From contig CALSSE010000015.1 in NCBI GenBank assembly GCA_943788935.1, positions 186,001 to 250,000 of the forward strand: a stretch of 64,000 bases of DNA. The letters run 5' to 3'. The translations under genes were made by a program, and so were the position numbers. How positions within the stretch are numbered: position 1 is the stretch's first letter; each line of letters starts with the position of its first letter. Under the pieces are notes generated by a model. That model did no database searches. It was not told where the DNA came from and saw nothing but the letters and a program-made list of their open reading frames with translations. Source of the stretch: an uncultured bacterium (GTDB taxonomy: Bacteria > Myxococcota_A > Bradymonadia > UBA7976 > VGTA01). Of this stretch, positions 8,462 through 17,513 are shown piece by piece.

Positions 8462-10462
8462 ATGAAGCGAAAACCTGATATTCTGAGTGAGGCTTCTGTC
8501 TCTTTAACTCAGAATCGCTTTACGATATGGGAGAGGGTCCAATTCAGATATGAGCGCTTCCTCACTCTTCGGGGACCCGCTATCTTCCTGAATTTACTCT
8601 TTATCTTCTTTTGCGCTTATCTCTTGTTGCTCTCCTTGCACCTGATGTTAGAAGACGAACGTTGGGCTCAGAGCATCGGGGACTCTTCGCTTGGATGGCA
8701 CGTTTTTCTAGAGATGCTCAGCCCTGCTCGCTTAAATGTTCTCATCTCTCCACCACCAATATTACTGATCCTCTCTGTCCTCACCACTTTTGTAGGCTTC
8801 GGGTTCTATTCATTACTGATCGCTTACGCGAGTACCAAGACTCAGGAGACGCTCAATTTCTTTCGCAGCGGACTGGGGCCTGTGATTGAGCAAGGACATA
8901 CTCTTATCTTAGGATTTGATGATCGGCTCCCTCGCTTGGTACAAGAGCTAAACTACTCTAATCACCGAAAGCAGAAGCATCCCATTGTGGTGATGTCTGA
9001 TATTCCTAAGAAGGTGATGGCTCAGAGGCTTTCCCAAGAGATTCAAGGCTATGATCGAGTAAAGGTATATATCGCCTCAGGTGAGCCGAGTCGTCTCCAG
9101 AGCCTCTATCGTATTAATGCTAAAAAAGCTAAGTCTGGAATCGTACTCGCCCGTTGTAGCCACACCGCAAGCCAGATGGATCGTGATACATCGGATGTTC
9201 GAGTGATTCAGACAGTAAAAGCGCTCTATGCCGCTCAAACTCCACAAGCGAGGTTCCCGATCATCGCGGAGATCTTTGATGAGAGGCGACGAGAGATGAT
9301 CGCCTCTCTTGATCATACCATTATCACCTATGACAGTTACGAGTTGATTGCATCGATACTTGTACAGAGCGCTATCTTTTCGGGTATTGAGCGCGTTTAT
9401 AACGAGCTGTTCTCTTTTGAAATGAGCGAGTTCTACTTCTATGAAGGCGTCCCTGAGGGGAGTCGCTTTGGTGATCTCATATTTCACTTCTCAGATGGCA
9501 TTCCCGTCGGTGTACAGAGCGCAGCTAAAGAGCTCATTATGCTCCCTTCTCCAGAGTATCGATTCGATGCGGGAGATGAGCTCCTCTTAGTGGCTCGAGA
9601 TGACCAATATATCAAATATGAGCCTCAACGACTCTACAGCGCACAGACGCTCTGTAGTGTTGAGCACCCAGAGGTCTTTCCTAGCCAAGAGGTTTTATTA
9701 ATTGGATGGCATTATCTCGCTCCAGCGATCCTCAAAGAGTGCTGCCAACGGTTACCGACAGGGTCGACCGTCACAGTAGTCATGTCTGAAGGGGTTGATC
9801 GATTTCATCAAGCGGTGAGCGAGATTGAAGGTATAGATCGACTAAAGCTGATTTTCGAGCATCGTGACCCATTTTTACTCGATGAGCTGGAGCATATCGA
9901 TCCTTTTCAATATGACACCGTAATTCTCTTGTCTCGTGGAGACCATCTCGAGAGTGAAGAGCAGATGGACGCCGATACATTATTATTGGTCCTCTTATTA
10001 CGTCGCTTAAGAGATAAGCAGATAGGTCGTCCTCGCCATACTCGCATTGTTACTCAGCTATTTCGACCTGAAAATGAGCAACTGATCGATAATACGGACC
10101 CTGATCATGATGACCCAGTGGACTTTGTATTAACCTCTAAGACCTCTACGATGCTCTTTACTCAGCTCAGCGAAGACGGAGACATGGTGAAGACCTACAA
10201 TATTCTCTTCAACGATGGCTCTTATGAGATCACTCTCTGTCCTATCTCTGACTATACATCGAGTTATCAATCTCCTCTTCGGTTTATTGATCTCGCCGTG
10301 AGTGCCCAAGAGAAGGGAGAAGTGTGTATTGGCTTTAAATCAGATATGGAGGCGCTGCGAGGTGATCCTTATCTTGGGGTCTACCTGAACCCTCCCAAAG
10401 ATCAGCCATTCCCTTTTTCTAAGGATGACTCACTTGTCATCTTGCGACCAAAACGCTCATAG
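8462..10462 (+). CDS. CASTOR/POLLUX-related ion channel protein with NAD-binding domains
   Basis: 666 residues. Two predicted membrane segments (about 37-62 and 95-122) are followed by two tandem RCK/TrkA-N-like nucleotide-binding regions, the first beginning with GHTLILGFDDRLPRLVQEL and VVMSDIPKK, the second with VLLIGWHYLAPAIL. This is the architecture of CASTOR/POLLUX/SYM8 homologues, which include plant nuclear-envelope cation channels and uncharacterised bacterial relatives. The Pfam Castor_Poll_mid region corresponds to the RINAKKAKSGIVLA segment. It starts 3 bp after gspN with a purine-rich ribosome-binding site, so it is probably in the secretion operon. The ion and function in bacteria are unknown to me; a pore loop between the helices is plausible but not proven. 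Confidence 0.8.
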   Translation: MKRKPDILSEASVSLTQNRFTIWERVQFRYERFLTLRGPAIFLNLLFIFFCAYLLLLSLHLMLEDERWAQSIGDSSLGWHVFLEMLSPARLNVLISPPPILLILSVLTTFVGFGFYSLLIAYASTKTQETLNFFRSGLGPVIEQGHTLILGFDDRLPRLVQELNYSNHRKQKHPIVVMSDIPKKVMAQRLSQEIQGYDRVKVYIASGEPSRLQSLYRINAKKAKSGIVLARCSHTASQMDRDTSDVRVIQTVKALYAAQTPQARFPIIAEIFDERRREMIASLDHTIITYDSYELIASILVQSAIFSGIERVYNELFSFEMSEFYFYEGVPEGSRFGDLIFHFSDGIPVGVQSAAKELIMLPSPEYRFDAGDELLLVARDDQYIKYEPQRLYSAQTLCSVEHPEVFPSQEVLLIGWHYLAPAILKECCQRLPTGSTVTVVMSEGVDRFHQAVSEIEGIDRLKLIFEHRDPFLLDELEHIDPFQYDTVILLSRGDHLESEEQMDADTLLLVLLLRRLRDKQIGRPRHTRIVTQLFRPENEQLIDNTDPDHDDPVDFVLTSKTSTMLFTQLSEDGDMVKTYNILFNDGSYEITLCPISDYTSSYQSPLRFIDLAVSAQEKGEVCIGFKSDMEALRGDPYLGVYLNPPKDQPFPFSKDDSLVILRPKRS

Positions 10463-10523
10463 CTCACCATCTTATAAGTGTACAGCGGTTGAGGGAGATA
10501 GCTCTGCAACCATCGATTACAAG

Positions 10524-11447
10524 TTATTTTGGTTGACTCGTCGGTAACCCTTGCGTCTCCATAAGGTCTAGATGCACCTCTTGTTGAATCAGGGTAACAC
10601 AGAGCCCTACATAGAGCGCTAAGACGATCTGGATCCCTCTATCTTGTAGGACAACTTGAGTAGGTGAACCTCCTTCTCCACGCTGATAAACTAGGCCTAG
10701 ATAGCGAAAAATACCAAAGAGAACGAGAGGTAGGGTGAGCAGTAAACCATTGGTCTGTAGGCGCTGACAAACAAAGGGGTCGATCGTGTATAAGGCATAG
10801 CTCATCAGAGTGGCCGAAGCGGTGATCAAGATCAGTTGGTCTAGGAAGGGAAGAGAGTAGCTAGCGAGCAAGGCTCGATGTTTAGCAGCCTCGTCGCCTA
10901 GAGAGGCTCGCTCATGTCTCCGCTTACACAAACCTAAGAAGAGTGCTATAAATAGAGTGCAGAGCAAGAGCCATGGGCTCAAGCTGACCTTGATCGCTAA
11001 GGCACCGACAGTGACTCTCAGTAAGAACCCAAAGGCAATGAAGAATAGATCGATTAAGAAGAGATGTTTGAGACCCAAGGAGTAGGCGATATTCATTAGA
11101 ACATAGGTGATGAGCGCCAGCATGGTTGCTTGACTTAGTCCTGAGCCAACTAAGACTCCGCTACCAATACAGACGACAGACATCATCAGCGCAACATGAC
11201 GCTGAACCGCACCGCTGGCGATGGGTCGAAGTTTCTTCTTAGGGTGGGCTTGATCCCGCTTATAATCGACAGTGTCGTTGATCAAATAGATTCCGCTCGC
11301 ACAAAAGCTGAAGGCAAAAAATGCGATGAGCGAATCGATCACTGAGGAATAAGCGAACATGCGTCCAGAGAATACTAAGGGCGCTATGACAAAGGCGTTC
11401 TTAACCCATTGATGGGGTCTTAACGCTTTAAGGTGAGCGAGGAGCAT
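10524..11447 (-). CDS. UbiA-family prenyltransferase resembling decaprenyl-phosphate phosphoribosyltransferase
   Basis: 307 residues, about nine membrane helices. The opening LKALRPHQWVKN and the first Asp-rich motif NDTVDYKRD (Asn57-Asp65), followed by HPKKKLRPIASG, are characteristic of the UbiA branch that includes decaprenyl-phosphate 5-phosphoribosyltransferase (Rv3806c), which moves phosphoribose from PRPP to a polyprenyl phosphate. The second Asp-rich site of the family is less obvious. AAAGGA lies 7 nt before the ATG. No arabinan-synthesis genes are nearby, so the physiological product is uncertain; a polyprenyl-linked pentose for a surface glycan is one option. Confidence 0.78.
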   Translation of the reverse strand: MLLAHLKALRPHQWVKNAFVIAPLVFSGRMFAYSSVIDSLIAFFAFSFCASGIYLINDTVDYKRDQAHPKKKLRPIASGAVQRHVALMMSVVCIGSGVLVGSGLSQATMLALITYVLMNIAYSLGLKHLFLIDLFFIAFGFLLRVTVGALAIKVSLSPWLLLCTLFIALFLGLCKRRHERASLGDEAAKHRALLASYSLPFLDQLILITASATLMSYALYTIDPFVCQRLQTNGLLLTLPLVLFGIFRYLGLVYQRGEGGSPTQVVLQDRGIQIVLALYVGLCVTLIQQEVHLDLMETQGLPTSQPK

Positions 11448-11584
11448 AAAAGCGATCCTTTGATGGCGAATCCATCATCATCAAGACTTCAATACTAGAT
11501 TGATAGGGAATATAAAAATAAGGTGGAGTACTAGCAGATACCAGTGAGATCGCTAAGAGAGTATAGTGAGTGATCGGTTTTACG

Positions 11585-14374
11585 CTAATCTCTCAATTCT
11601 TTAAAACTCTCTACAAATCGTGCTCGGGGGAGCGCTGCCTTGGCGGTGATGATAAAGGAGTCATCGAGACCGATTAAGGCGCTCCTTCTAGTTTGCAGTG
11701 AAGCGGGCTTCAGCGCTAAGTCAGGGTAAGTGTTATAGAAGGTTTGTCCTAGATGACGATAGAAAAATTGATGTCTCCCCGTATTAGCGGTGCCTCGTTG
11801 ATTCACTCGGAGAGCATGGGTGACACCTGCGGCGATCATAGCAGTCTGTAGCGCTTTGATGTCACCTCTTTGAGCATAAGCAAAAACAAGATCACCCTCG
11901 ATGGTAATCCCCAAACCTGCGACTGGACCGTCACGATGAGGCGCTGCAAAAACCTCAAGGGCTGAAGGGTCAATCTCTTGAGGCCGATTGACGACTTTTG
12001 GATTCTCTTCCTGAATGAGTCGTCGGTTGAGCGCTTTTCCATCATCGATTAGGGCTTCACCTTGGAGTAAATCTTGCCAAGAGCCATCAACACGAAGAGC
12101 CGTCTGTCCCCAGCGCCCCAAAACGGATTTCCCACGCTCATCTACAGCCCAAGTCATCTTTCCTAAAATAGGAGGATGATAAGTCTCATTCACCGAGATA
12201 ACTCCGAGTCGTTGAGTTCCAAACCCAAACGGAACTCGCGCTACTGGCTCTGCAGGTAGAGGCCGTTCCTCTTTAAAGAACTTGGGGTCTCGTCGTCCGC
12301 CTAAAGCTAAGTTCACCTGTAAACGTTCACTATCGATGCGGAGTAGCTCAACATCACTCCCCACATGTTCAGCTCTCACAAATGATGTCGCTAGCCAAGG
12401 ATTGACGTCTTGATGAGAGACCATACGCCACGCTCCCTCACCTTCTCTCCAATTCGCCGGACGCTGGGGGAAAGTATTAGGGAGACTTTGAGCGAGGACT
12501 ACATAGAAAAAATCATGGTCTGTTCCTTCTTTCCACTCTTGTGACTTCACTTGCATCTTGTAGTGAACTGCTCTCTCTTCTCCACGAGGTCCCTCAATAC
12601 TCGAGTCAGGATAAATCGCCATCCCATTTTGATCTTCAGAGGTGTTTAAACTCATCGCGAATTTGACTCCTACGAGTCTCATCGCCTGCGCCAAGAGCTT
12701 CGTCGTAGTCGATTCTGACCAAGCATAGATGAGGGTCCCTTGTTGATTGATACCTAATGCAGATCGAGTCAAATGAAGATGATCGAGTCGGCCTTTAGGG
12801 CTCTGAGGAGGGACAAACTTTCGGTTGCGAATCCTGAGGTCTACGAGGGGGGCATAGCTCTGACGGAGACTAGACCAAGTGATGGGAAGTTGATCAACAT
12901 CGAGACGTCCCATCGCTAACCTCCCTCGCCCATCCACTGCGAGAGTAGGGAGACCTTCGGTTGGAGTGACCAATATCTGATGGTCCTGCATCACTCCATG
13001 AGAATGATCTTGATAAGCTCCCTCTGTTTGGAGAGTGTTGATGATGGGTCCTCCGCTAAAGGCAGCGACCAAGGAGGCTTGATCGCTTCTTTTTATTCTC
13101 CCACTGCCTACGCCCTCTAGTTCCCACGCTTTAGCGTCTCCACCAGCAACAAACTTTAGCCCTAACCGACGCATATCCATCGCGTAGAGGTGTATGCTAT
13201 GATAAGGGTGGCGCTCATCGAGTCTAATGAAGGTCTTTAATAAGAGCGGCTCACCTTCTGCACGCACTTGAATCGGTTTCCACTCGCCTTCGCCTGGAAA
13301 TCCAGATTGAACGTCGATACGAGGCGGGTACCAATTGGGTCTTCGTCCATCGAGGATCGAGCTGACATTGCCTACTGGACGATGTTGACGCGAGTCACCT
13401 TTATCCGAGATTAACTCATATAAGTTCCGCTCAAAGCTCGTCGCGGTCTTCGCTCTGAGAACGCTTAGGTTGAGGTCTTCATCAAGATTGAGTAAGTCAT
13501 AGATACGGAGCGTCTCTTGTAGAGTGGAGATCACATGTTGCCGATCTTGGGGAGACTTAATTATCTCAATATTAGACTTGATAGGCGATGTCGTTTTTGT
13601 GACCACATCAACGCTGGTGACCAGTTGTGCACCGCTATAGATATTGAATACATCAGCGCCACGTCCTAAAGTGTTAGTCGCTTCTTTAGTGGAGCTCTCC
13701 TTATTATTTGCCCAAGTCGCTCGACACTCTGGGAGTGGAGTTTGAAATCGAACTACCAACCACATGGGCTCCAAAGATCTATCAAAGAGGTGTCGGTTGA
13801 TCAGAGAGTTTAAGCCCTGACTGAGGATATTTCTTTGATCATCTTCATCGAATGAACGTTCATCCCAGTGTAGGTAGCTGATCGAACGACAAGCTCCTCG
13901 CTGATCGACTTGACCAAAGAGGAGGTGAGCTCCTCGGCGATCGTCTCTCTCATTGGCGCTCCGTAGGTCGAAAATTATATCTTTGCTTAAGGGGTTCTCC
14001 GTGAGGTTACGTGGTGGTGTAAACGAAATAGGATAGGCGTTACTCCCCATATTAACCTGCATTGTGTACAGGTCGACCTCATGATTTACTTGATCCTCTT
14101 TTTTAGCCGAGAAAAACGTAACATATGGCTTACCAGCGCTGAAGAGGCTCTCTGGCAATGGTGCTATATTTAACCGACCTTCATCGATCATGAGATGATG
14201 ATGATTGTTGAGATGAAGACGTAAGTTCTCTTTGATGAGCTTTTCATAATCTTGTCCCGCTTGACCTTGATAGGTCTTTAAGCGGGAGATGTGGGGTGTG
14301 TACCCTTGCCAAGACGCGAACCATATCCCGATGATAACGGTCAAGAGACCTAGGGTTACATGTTTTCTCCACAT
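11585..14374 (-). CDS. Large membrane-anchored protein with two phosphodiester-glycosidase-like regions
   Basis: 929 residues with one N-terminal signal anchor (about 6-24). Residues about 385-600 contain the pattern of the phosphodiester glycosidase (NAGPA-type, PF09992) family: HLYAMDMRRLGLKFVAGG, AAFSGGP, then HGVMQDHQILV and TLAVDGRGRLAMGR. A second, more diverged copy appears at about 660-900 (LLRIDSERLQVNLALGG, then TWAVDERGKSVLGRWG and a late ITIEGDLVFAYAQRG). A strong GGAG precedes the ATG. Substrate and activity are unknown; neighbours do not help beyond the adjacent prenyltransferase. The assignment is a fold-level guess from motifs, with the second copy the weaker one. Confidence 0.5.
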   Translation of the reverse strand: MWRKHVTLGLLTVIIGIWFASWQGYTPHISRLKTYQGQAGQDYEKLIKENLRLHLNNHHHLMIDEGRLNIAPLPESLFSAGKPYVTFFSAKKEDQVNHEVDLYTMQVNMGSNAYPISFTPPRNLTENPLSKDIIFDLRSANERDDRRGAHLLFGQVDQRGACRSISYLHWDERSFDEDDQRNILSQGLNSLINRHLFDRSLEPMWLVVRFQTPLPECRATWANNKESSTKEATNTLGRGADVFNIYSGAQLVTSVDVVTKTTSPIKSNIEIIKSPQDRQHVISTLQETLRIYDLLNLDEDLNLSVLRAKTATSFERNLYELISDKGDSRQHRPVGNVSSILDGRRPNWYPPRIDVQSGFPGEGEWKPIQVRAEGEPLLLKTFIRLDERHPYHSIHLYAMDMRRLGLKFVAGGDAKAWELEGVGSGRIKRSDQASLVAAFSGGPIINTLQTEGAYQDHSHGVMQDHQILVTPTEGLPTLAVDGRGRLAMGRLDVDQLPITWSSLRQSYAPLVDLRIRNRKFVPPQSPKGRLDHLHLTRSALGINQQGTLIYAWSESTTTKLLAQAMRLVGVKFAMSLNTSEDQNGMAIYPDSSIEGPRGEERAVHYKMQVKSQEWKEGTDHDFFYVVLAQSLPNTFPQRPANWREGEGAWRMVSHQDVNPWLATSFVRAEHVGSDVELLRIDSERLQVNLALGGRRDPKFFKEERPLPAEPVARVPFGFGTQRLGVISVNETYHPPILGKMTWAVDERGKSVLGRWGQTALRVDGSWQDLLQGEALIDDGKALNRRLIQEENPKVVNRPQEIDPSALEVFAAPHRDGPVAGLGITIEGDLVFAYAQRGDIKALQTAMIAAGVTHALRVNQRGTANTGRHQFFYRHLGQTFYNTYPDLALKPASLQTRRSALIGLDDSFIITAKAALPRARFVESFKELRD

Positions 14375-14452
14375 TGTATCGATCTCCTATAACAAGCAGA
14401 GGCTTTCATTAGCTGATTATTATTTACGTGTCTATTTGTAATCGTGAGTTGA

Positions 14453-16120
14453 TCACTCTGCAAAGGTTTCAAACCATACAGGGTCGATATAATAACGAGA
14501 CGTTTGATATTGAGCGATACCGATCTGCCTCTTGATGAGTCGAGCGGCGAGCTGTTCCCCATCGATGAGTCGTAGATTTGGTCGCTCTTTATCAAGTGTA
14601 TTAAATCCTCCGAAGTGAATGATCTCTCCTCGGGTAACAGATAAGGTCTGTAGGCCCCTTGAGAGCTGATCAAGTTGAGGATCACTCAATGGACTCGTTT
14701 CACGATGGGCGATGATGAGCGTTGGTCCAAGCTCTGCATGCTGAGCGATAATCGCTAGTCTGCCATCCTCCCTTCGATTAAGAGACTCTAATGAGTGGTA
14801 GCCGCTCTTCTCTAGATCAATAAGAAGGAGAGATTCAAATTCATTGAGCGTCATCTGAGTAAGTTTAGAGAGTAAATGTTGACTGAGAGTCTGTTGGTAC
14901 TTTGACTGCAAAGTTTCAATCTCTTTCTCTAATTGCAGTAGCTCTGGACTCTGCCCTAGCTCACTTAGAGTGACATGTCCTGTCAATGAGAAGACATATG
15001 GAGGTCGACCACCTTGAGCTTGCGCTTCGCTGTTGAGCCCTTGTAGATGTTGCTTAAGCCGATGAGTGATCTGAGAGTCACTGAGAGACTTGAATAGTGG
15101 ATGGCTCGTGAAGCGCTGTGCTAGATCTGGCAACTCAGCCCAGCCTCCGAGGATTTGGAGGTGGGATAAGCACTGCTCATGGATGGATTGAGCTTGGGTC
15201 TCGATGCTGTCGTCGATGCTGTTGTCGATGCTGTCGTCGATGCTGTCGTCGATGCTGTCGTCGATGCTGTCGTCGATGCTGTCGTCGATGCTGTCGTCGA
15301 TGCTGTCGTCGATGCTGTCGTCGATGCTGTCGTCGATGCTGTCGTCGATGCTGTCGTCGATGCTGTCGTCGATGCTGTCGTCGATGCTGTCGTCGATGCT
15401 GTCGTCGATGCTGTCGTCGATGCTGTCGTCGATGCTGTCGTCGATACTGTCGTCGATGCTGTCGTCGATGCTGTCGTCGATGCTGTCGTCGATGCTGTCG
15501 TCGATGCTGCTACCTTGATCATTCTTGAGGTCATCTTGAGGAAGCTGCAAAGAGAGAACCTCGCTGAGTGACGTTGTCTCCACTCTTAGTTGCTCCCATA
15601 GCGCGACAGGTAATGTCTCACCTAGAGCATTTTCCGCGTTGAGTACATCTTGAACACTGACTGGAGAGGTGGGGTAAGGAGAGAGGAAGCCAGAGATACG
15701 CTCTGCGTTCTCAAGATGTTCTCGAGTCACGGGAGTGGACGGGTAAGATTTACCATCCTTAGACCGTAAGAGGTGCTGTGAATCAGCCTCCTTAACTCCA
15801 GGCTTCTTTTTAGGAGTCCGCTTATTTTTACGTCTCCCTCCAACCTCTTGTTTTTGAGGCGTTGGTAGAGCGTGAGTGGGAGGTGGTGTCTCTTGTCCTG
15901 CGAGCCCAAATACTCCGCTACGTAGCTCAATGATCTTTGCTTCAGCCGAGCCTTCTTCTGATTTGACCCACTTTCGAAGCGTAGAGATCATCACTCCATA
16001 GTTACCTTCAAAGCCAAATTCCTGTTGAGAGAGCATGAGTAGCCGCCGAGCGCTCAGAGGTCGGTGGTGCCTCTGCAATAAGGTCTGAATATCTGCTCTG
16101 TCGATGTGCGCCCCACTCAT
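14453..16120 (-). CDS. HARE-HTH/Mrr-like protein with a (Ser-Ile-Asp-Asp) repeat tract
   Basis: 555 residues. Residues about 1-75 resemble the HARE-HTH winged helix found in chromatin proteins and restriction enzymes (RHHRPLSARRLLMLSQQEFGFEGNY). A Lys/Arg-rich linker follows, then an unbroken tract of SIDD units (about 204-306), a second helical region (about 320-385), and a C-terminal region (about 395-540) that resembles the Mrr/restriction-endonuclease-like fold: MTLNEFESLLLIDLEKSGYHSLE, then REDGRLAIIA and GPTLIIAHRE, ending LIDGEQLAARLI. The expected acidic and QxK catalytic residues are not seen at the usual places (DGRLAII instead of DGGxDxI), so nuclease activity is doubtful. It may act as a DNA-binding or recognition protein. 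Confidence 0.55.
   Translation of the reverse strand: MSGAHIDRADIQTLLQRHHRPLSARRLLMLSQQEFGFEGNYGVMISTLRKWVKSEEGSAEAKIIELRSGVFGLAGQETPPPTHALPTPQKQEVGGRRKNKRTPKKKPGVKEADSQHLLRSKDGKSYPSTPVTREHLENAERISGFLSPYPTSPVSVQDVLNAENALGETLPVALWEQLRVETTSLSEVLSLQLPQDDLKNDQGSSIDDSIDDSIDDSIDDSIDDSIDDSIDDSIDDSIDDSIDDSIDDSIDDSIDDSIDDSIDDSIDDSIDDSIDDSIDDSIDDSIDDSIDDSIDDSIDNSIDDSIETQAQSIHEQCLSHLQILGGWAELPDLAQRFTSHPLFKSLSDSQITHRLKQHLQGLNSEAQAQGGRPPYVFSLTGHVTLSELGQSPELLQLEKEIETLQSKYQQTLSQHLLSKLTQMTLNEFESLLLIDLEKSGYHSLESLNRREDGRLAIIAQHAELGPTLIIAHRETSPLSDPQLDQLSRGLQTLSVTRGEIIHFGGFNTLDKERPNLRLIDGEQLAARLIKRQIGIAQYQTSRYYIDPVWFETFAE
15203..15510 (-). repeat. 12-bp tandem repeat, 25 copies, encoding SIDD
   Basis: Twenty-five consecutive 12-bp units (GATGCTGTCGTC on the + strand, GACGACAGCATC as read) run from 15203 to 15502, plus a partial unit. 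Only two units differ: one gives SIDN (15215-15226) and one, near 15451, is synonymous. No frame on either strand contains a stop, which produces several long but spurious overlapping open frames. The near-identity points to recent expansion by slippage or unequal exchange, and copy number is likely to vary between strains. Confidence 0.97.
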
Positions 16121-16259
16121 ATTTTTTTACCCCTGAAAGTGATGTCCCCTGCTCAGCTGAGGACACTCTAAAAGATTCTCGTCAGAGAAACAATGAAAGC
16201 GCTCGATAAAGCGACTGATACAGCTTCTTTTGGTGACGAGAAACGCTTGATCAATAAGG

Positions 16260-16985
16260 CTAAGAGGATGTGGATACGAGATCTAGAAATGACCTCATTA
16301 CGACCTCCCCCGCATAAGCGAGAGGGAGCTTAGCGCTGAGTTGATTATTAATCATGAACTGTGGAGTCGCGTCGATATGGGATTGGAACCCCCACCAAGG
16401 GTACTCTGTATGGGTCATTACTTCGACAGCGATTGCGGTGTGTCGAGCTTGATTCAACACCATCTCTTGATGAGGAGTGAGGGTGCGCCAGCGATCAGGG
16501 AGACCGAGCAAGCCCTCGCGATGAGAGATCGCTAAAGGGTAAGGTTGGTTAGATTTTAAGCCTAAAGTATCCTCAGATAAACAGATCTCTCGTAGACCCT
16601 TAGCGCATTCACCCCCCCAGAGGAAATCAACCTCTGCGCCACAGATCTGACCGAGCAGCTGATGACCATAGCACACTCCAAGTAGAGGTCGACCTCGGTC
16701 CATCACCCCTCTCGATTGAGTGAGCCATGCTCTTAACTCGCTTTGCCACTCGATATGATCATTAGGCGAAGCGCCTCCCCCTAAGATAATCACTCCTCGG
16801 AGTGTTGAGAGCTCAGCTCTCCAAAGAGCGTTCATTCCCTGTTGAGATGATTGACTATCCAGAGAGAGAGCGGGTCTAATCAGCAAGGTAGGAAGAGTGG
16901 AGAGAGATCTAATCTTCTGGCAGACCTCCGTCTCGGGATGTCGCGTTGAGGGGTCAATAATAATCAGTTGGGGGTTAGCGCTCAT
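16260..16985 (-). CDS. Class I glutamine amidotransferase-like protein
   Basis: 241 residues with a GMP-synthase-type glutamine amidotransferase fold. The nucleophile elbow GVCYGHQLLG provides the catalytic Cys, and an oxyanion-type GGGASPND lies earlier. The final dyad, normally HxE, reads HID (WGFQSHIDATPQF), a conservative change to His-Asp. An ISHREGLLGLP segment matches the SHxD region of such enzymes. No synthetase partner is encoded nearby, so the ammonia acceptor is unknown; many stand-alone members of this group are uncharacterised. ATG is preceded by AAGAG. Confidence 0.8.
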   Translation of the reverse strand: MSANPQLIIIDPSTRHPETEVCQKIRSLSTLPTLLIRPALSLDSQSSQQGMNALWRAELSTLRGVIILGGGASPNDHIEWQSELRAWLTQSRGVMDRGRPLLGVCYGHQLLGQICGAEVDFLWGGECAKGLREICLSEDTLGLKSNQPYPLAISHREGLLGLPDRWRTLTPHQEMVLNQARHTAIAVEVMTHTEYPWWGFQSHIDATPQFMINNQLSAKLPLAYAGEVVMRSFLDLVSTSS

Positions 16986-17080
16986 GTGTACTCTTGATTA
17001 TGTGTTAATGAGAGGTCATGCTTAAAGTAGGAAAAGTATTTAAGATGTTTAAATTATATAGCAAACTATGAGAGTCTTTT

Positions 17081-17506
17081 ATGTCAAACTCATCAGAAGC
17101 CAGTTCAAAACAGAGGAGCGTCCAAGAGAGCGAAGAGACCCCTGATACGAGTGAGCATAGCCAGCATTATTCAGAGATTGGTTTTTGGGATAAAATAAAG
17201 AAATTTGCCACTAATATTGGTTCAAAGGGAATTTATTTTGCCCTAATTCTTTACTATGTAATGATCGATGAAGAGACCCCAATGAACCAGAAAGGGATCA
17301 TCCTAGGTGCCCTTGGATACCTTATTTCTCCTCTCGATTTAGTCCCAGATCTAGTCCCGATTATTGGTTTCAGTGATGATATCGCCGCGATGACTGCAGC
17401 TCTAAAGATGATCTGGGCTTCTGTGCGTCAAGTACACCTTCAGCGTGCCGAAGAGCAAACAAAGCAGTGGTTCTCAGACTTTGAGGCACCCACGCTTAGT
17501 CTCTAG
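17081..17506 (+). CDS. YkvA/DUF1232 family membrane protein
   Basis: 141 residues. After a polar N-terminus of about 45 residues comes the DUF1232 core: helix, then LGALGYLISPLDLVPDLVPIIGFSDDIAAMTAAL, which is the diagnostic YxxxPxDLxPDxxPxxGxxDD pattern. Two hydrophobic segments suggest membrane association. The family has no established biochemical role. Upstream sequence is AT-rich, with a GAGAG ribosome-binding site 6 nt before the ATG. Confidence 0.88.
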   Translation: MSNSSEASSKQRSVQESEETPDTSEHSQHYSEIGFWDKIKKFATNIGSKGIYFALILYYVMIDEETPMNQKGIILGALGYLISPLDLVPDLVPIIGFSDDIAAMTAALKMIWASVRQVHLQRAEEQTKQWFSDFEAPTLSL

Positions 17507-17513
17507 CGATAAG

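Noticed and set aside
15203..15502. CRISPR-like array
   Set aside because: Units are directly adjacent 12-bp copies without spacers, inside a coding frame.
15118..15571. Long overlapping frames on both strands across the SIDD repeat, encoding Cys/Arg, Val/Asp, Met/Leu or Ser/Thr-Ala runs
   Set aside because: They arise only because the repeat unit has no stop in any frame; none has conserved flanks or a ribosome-binding site.
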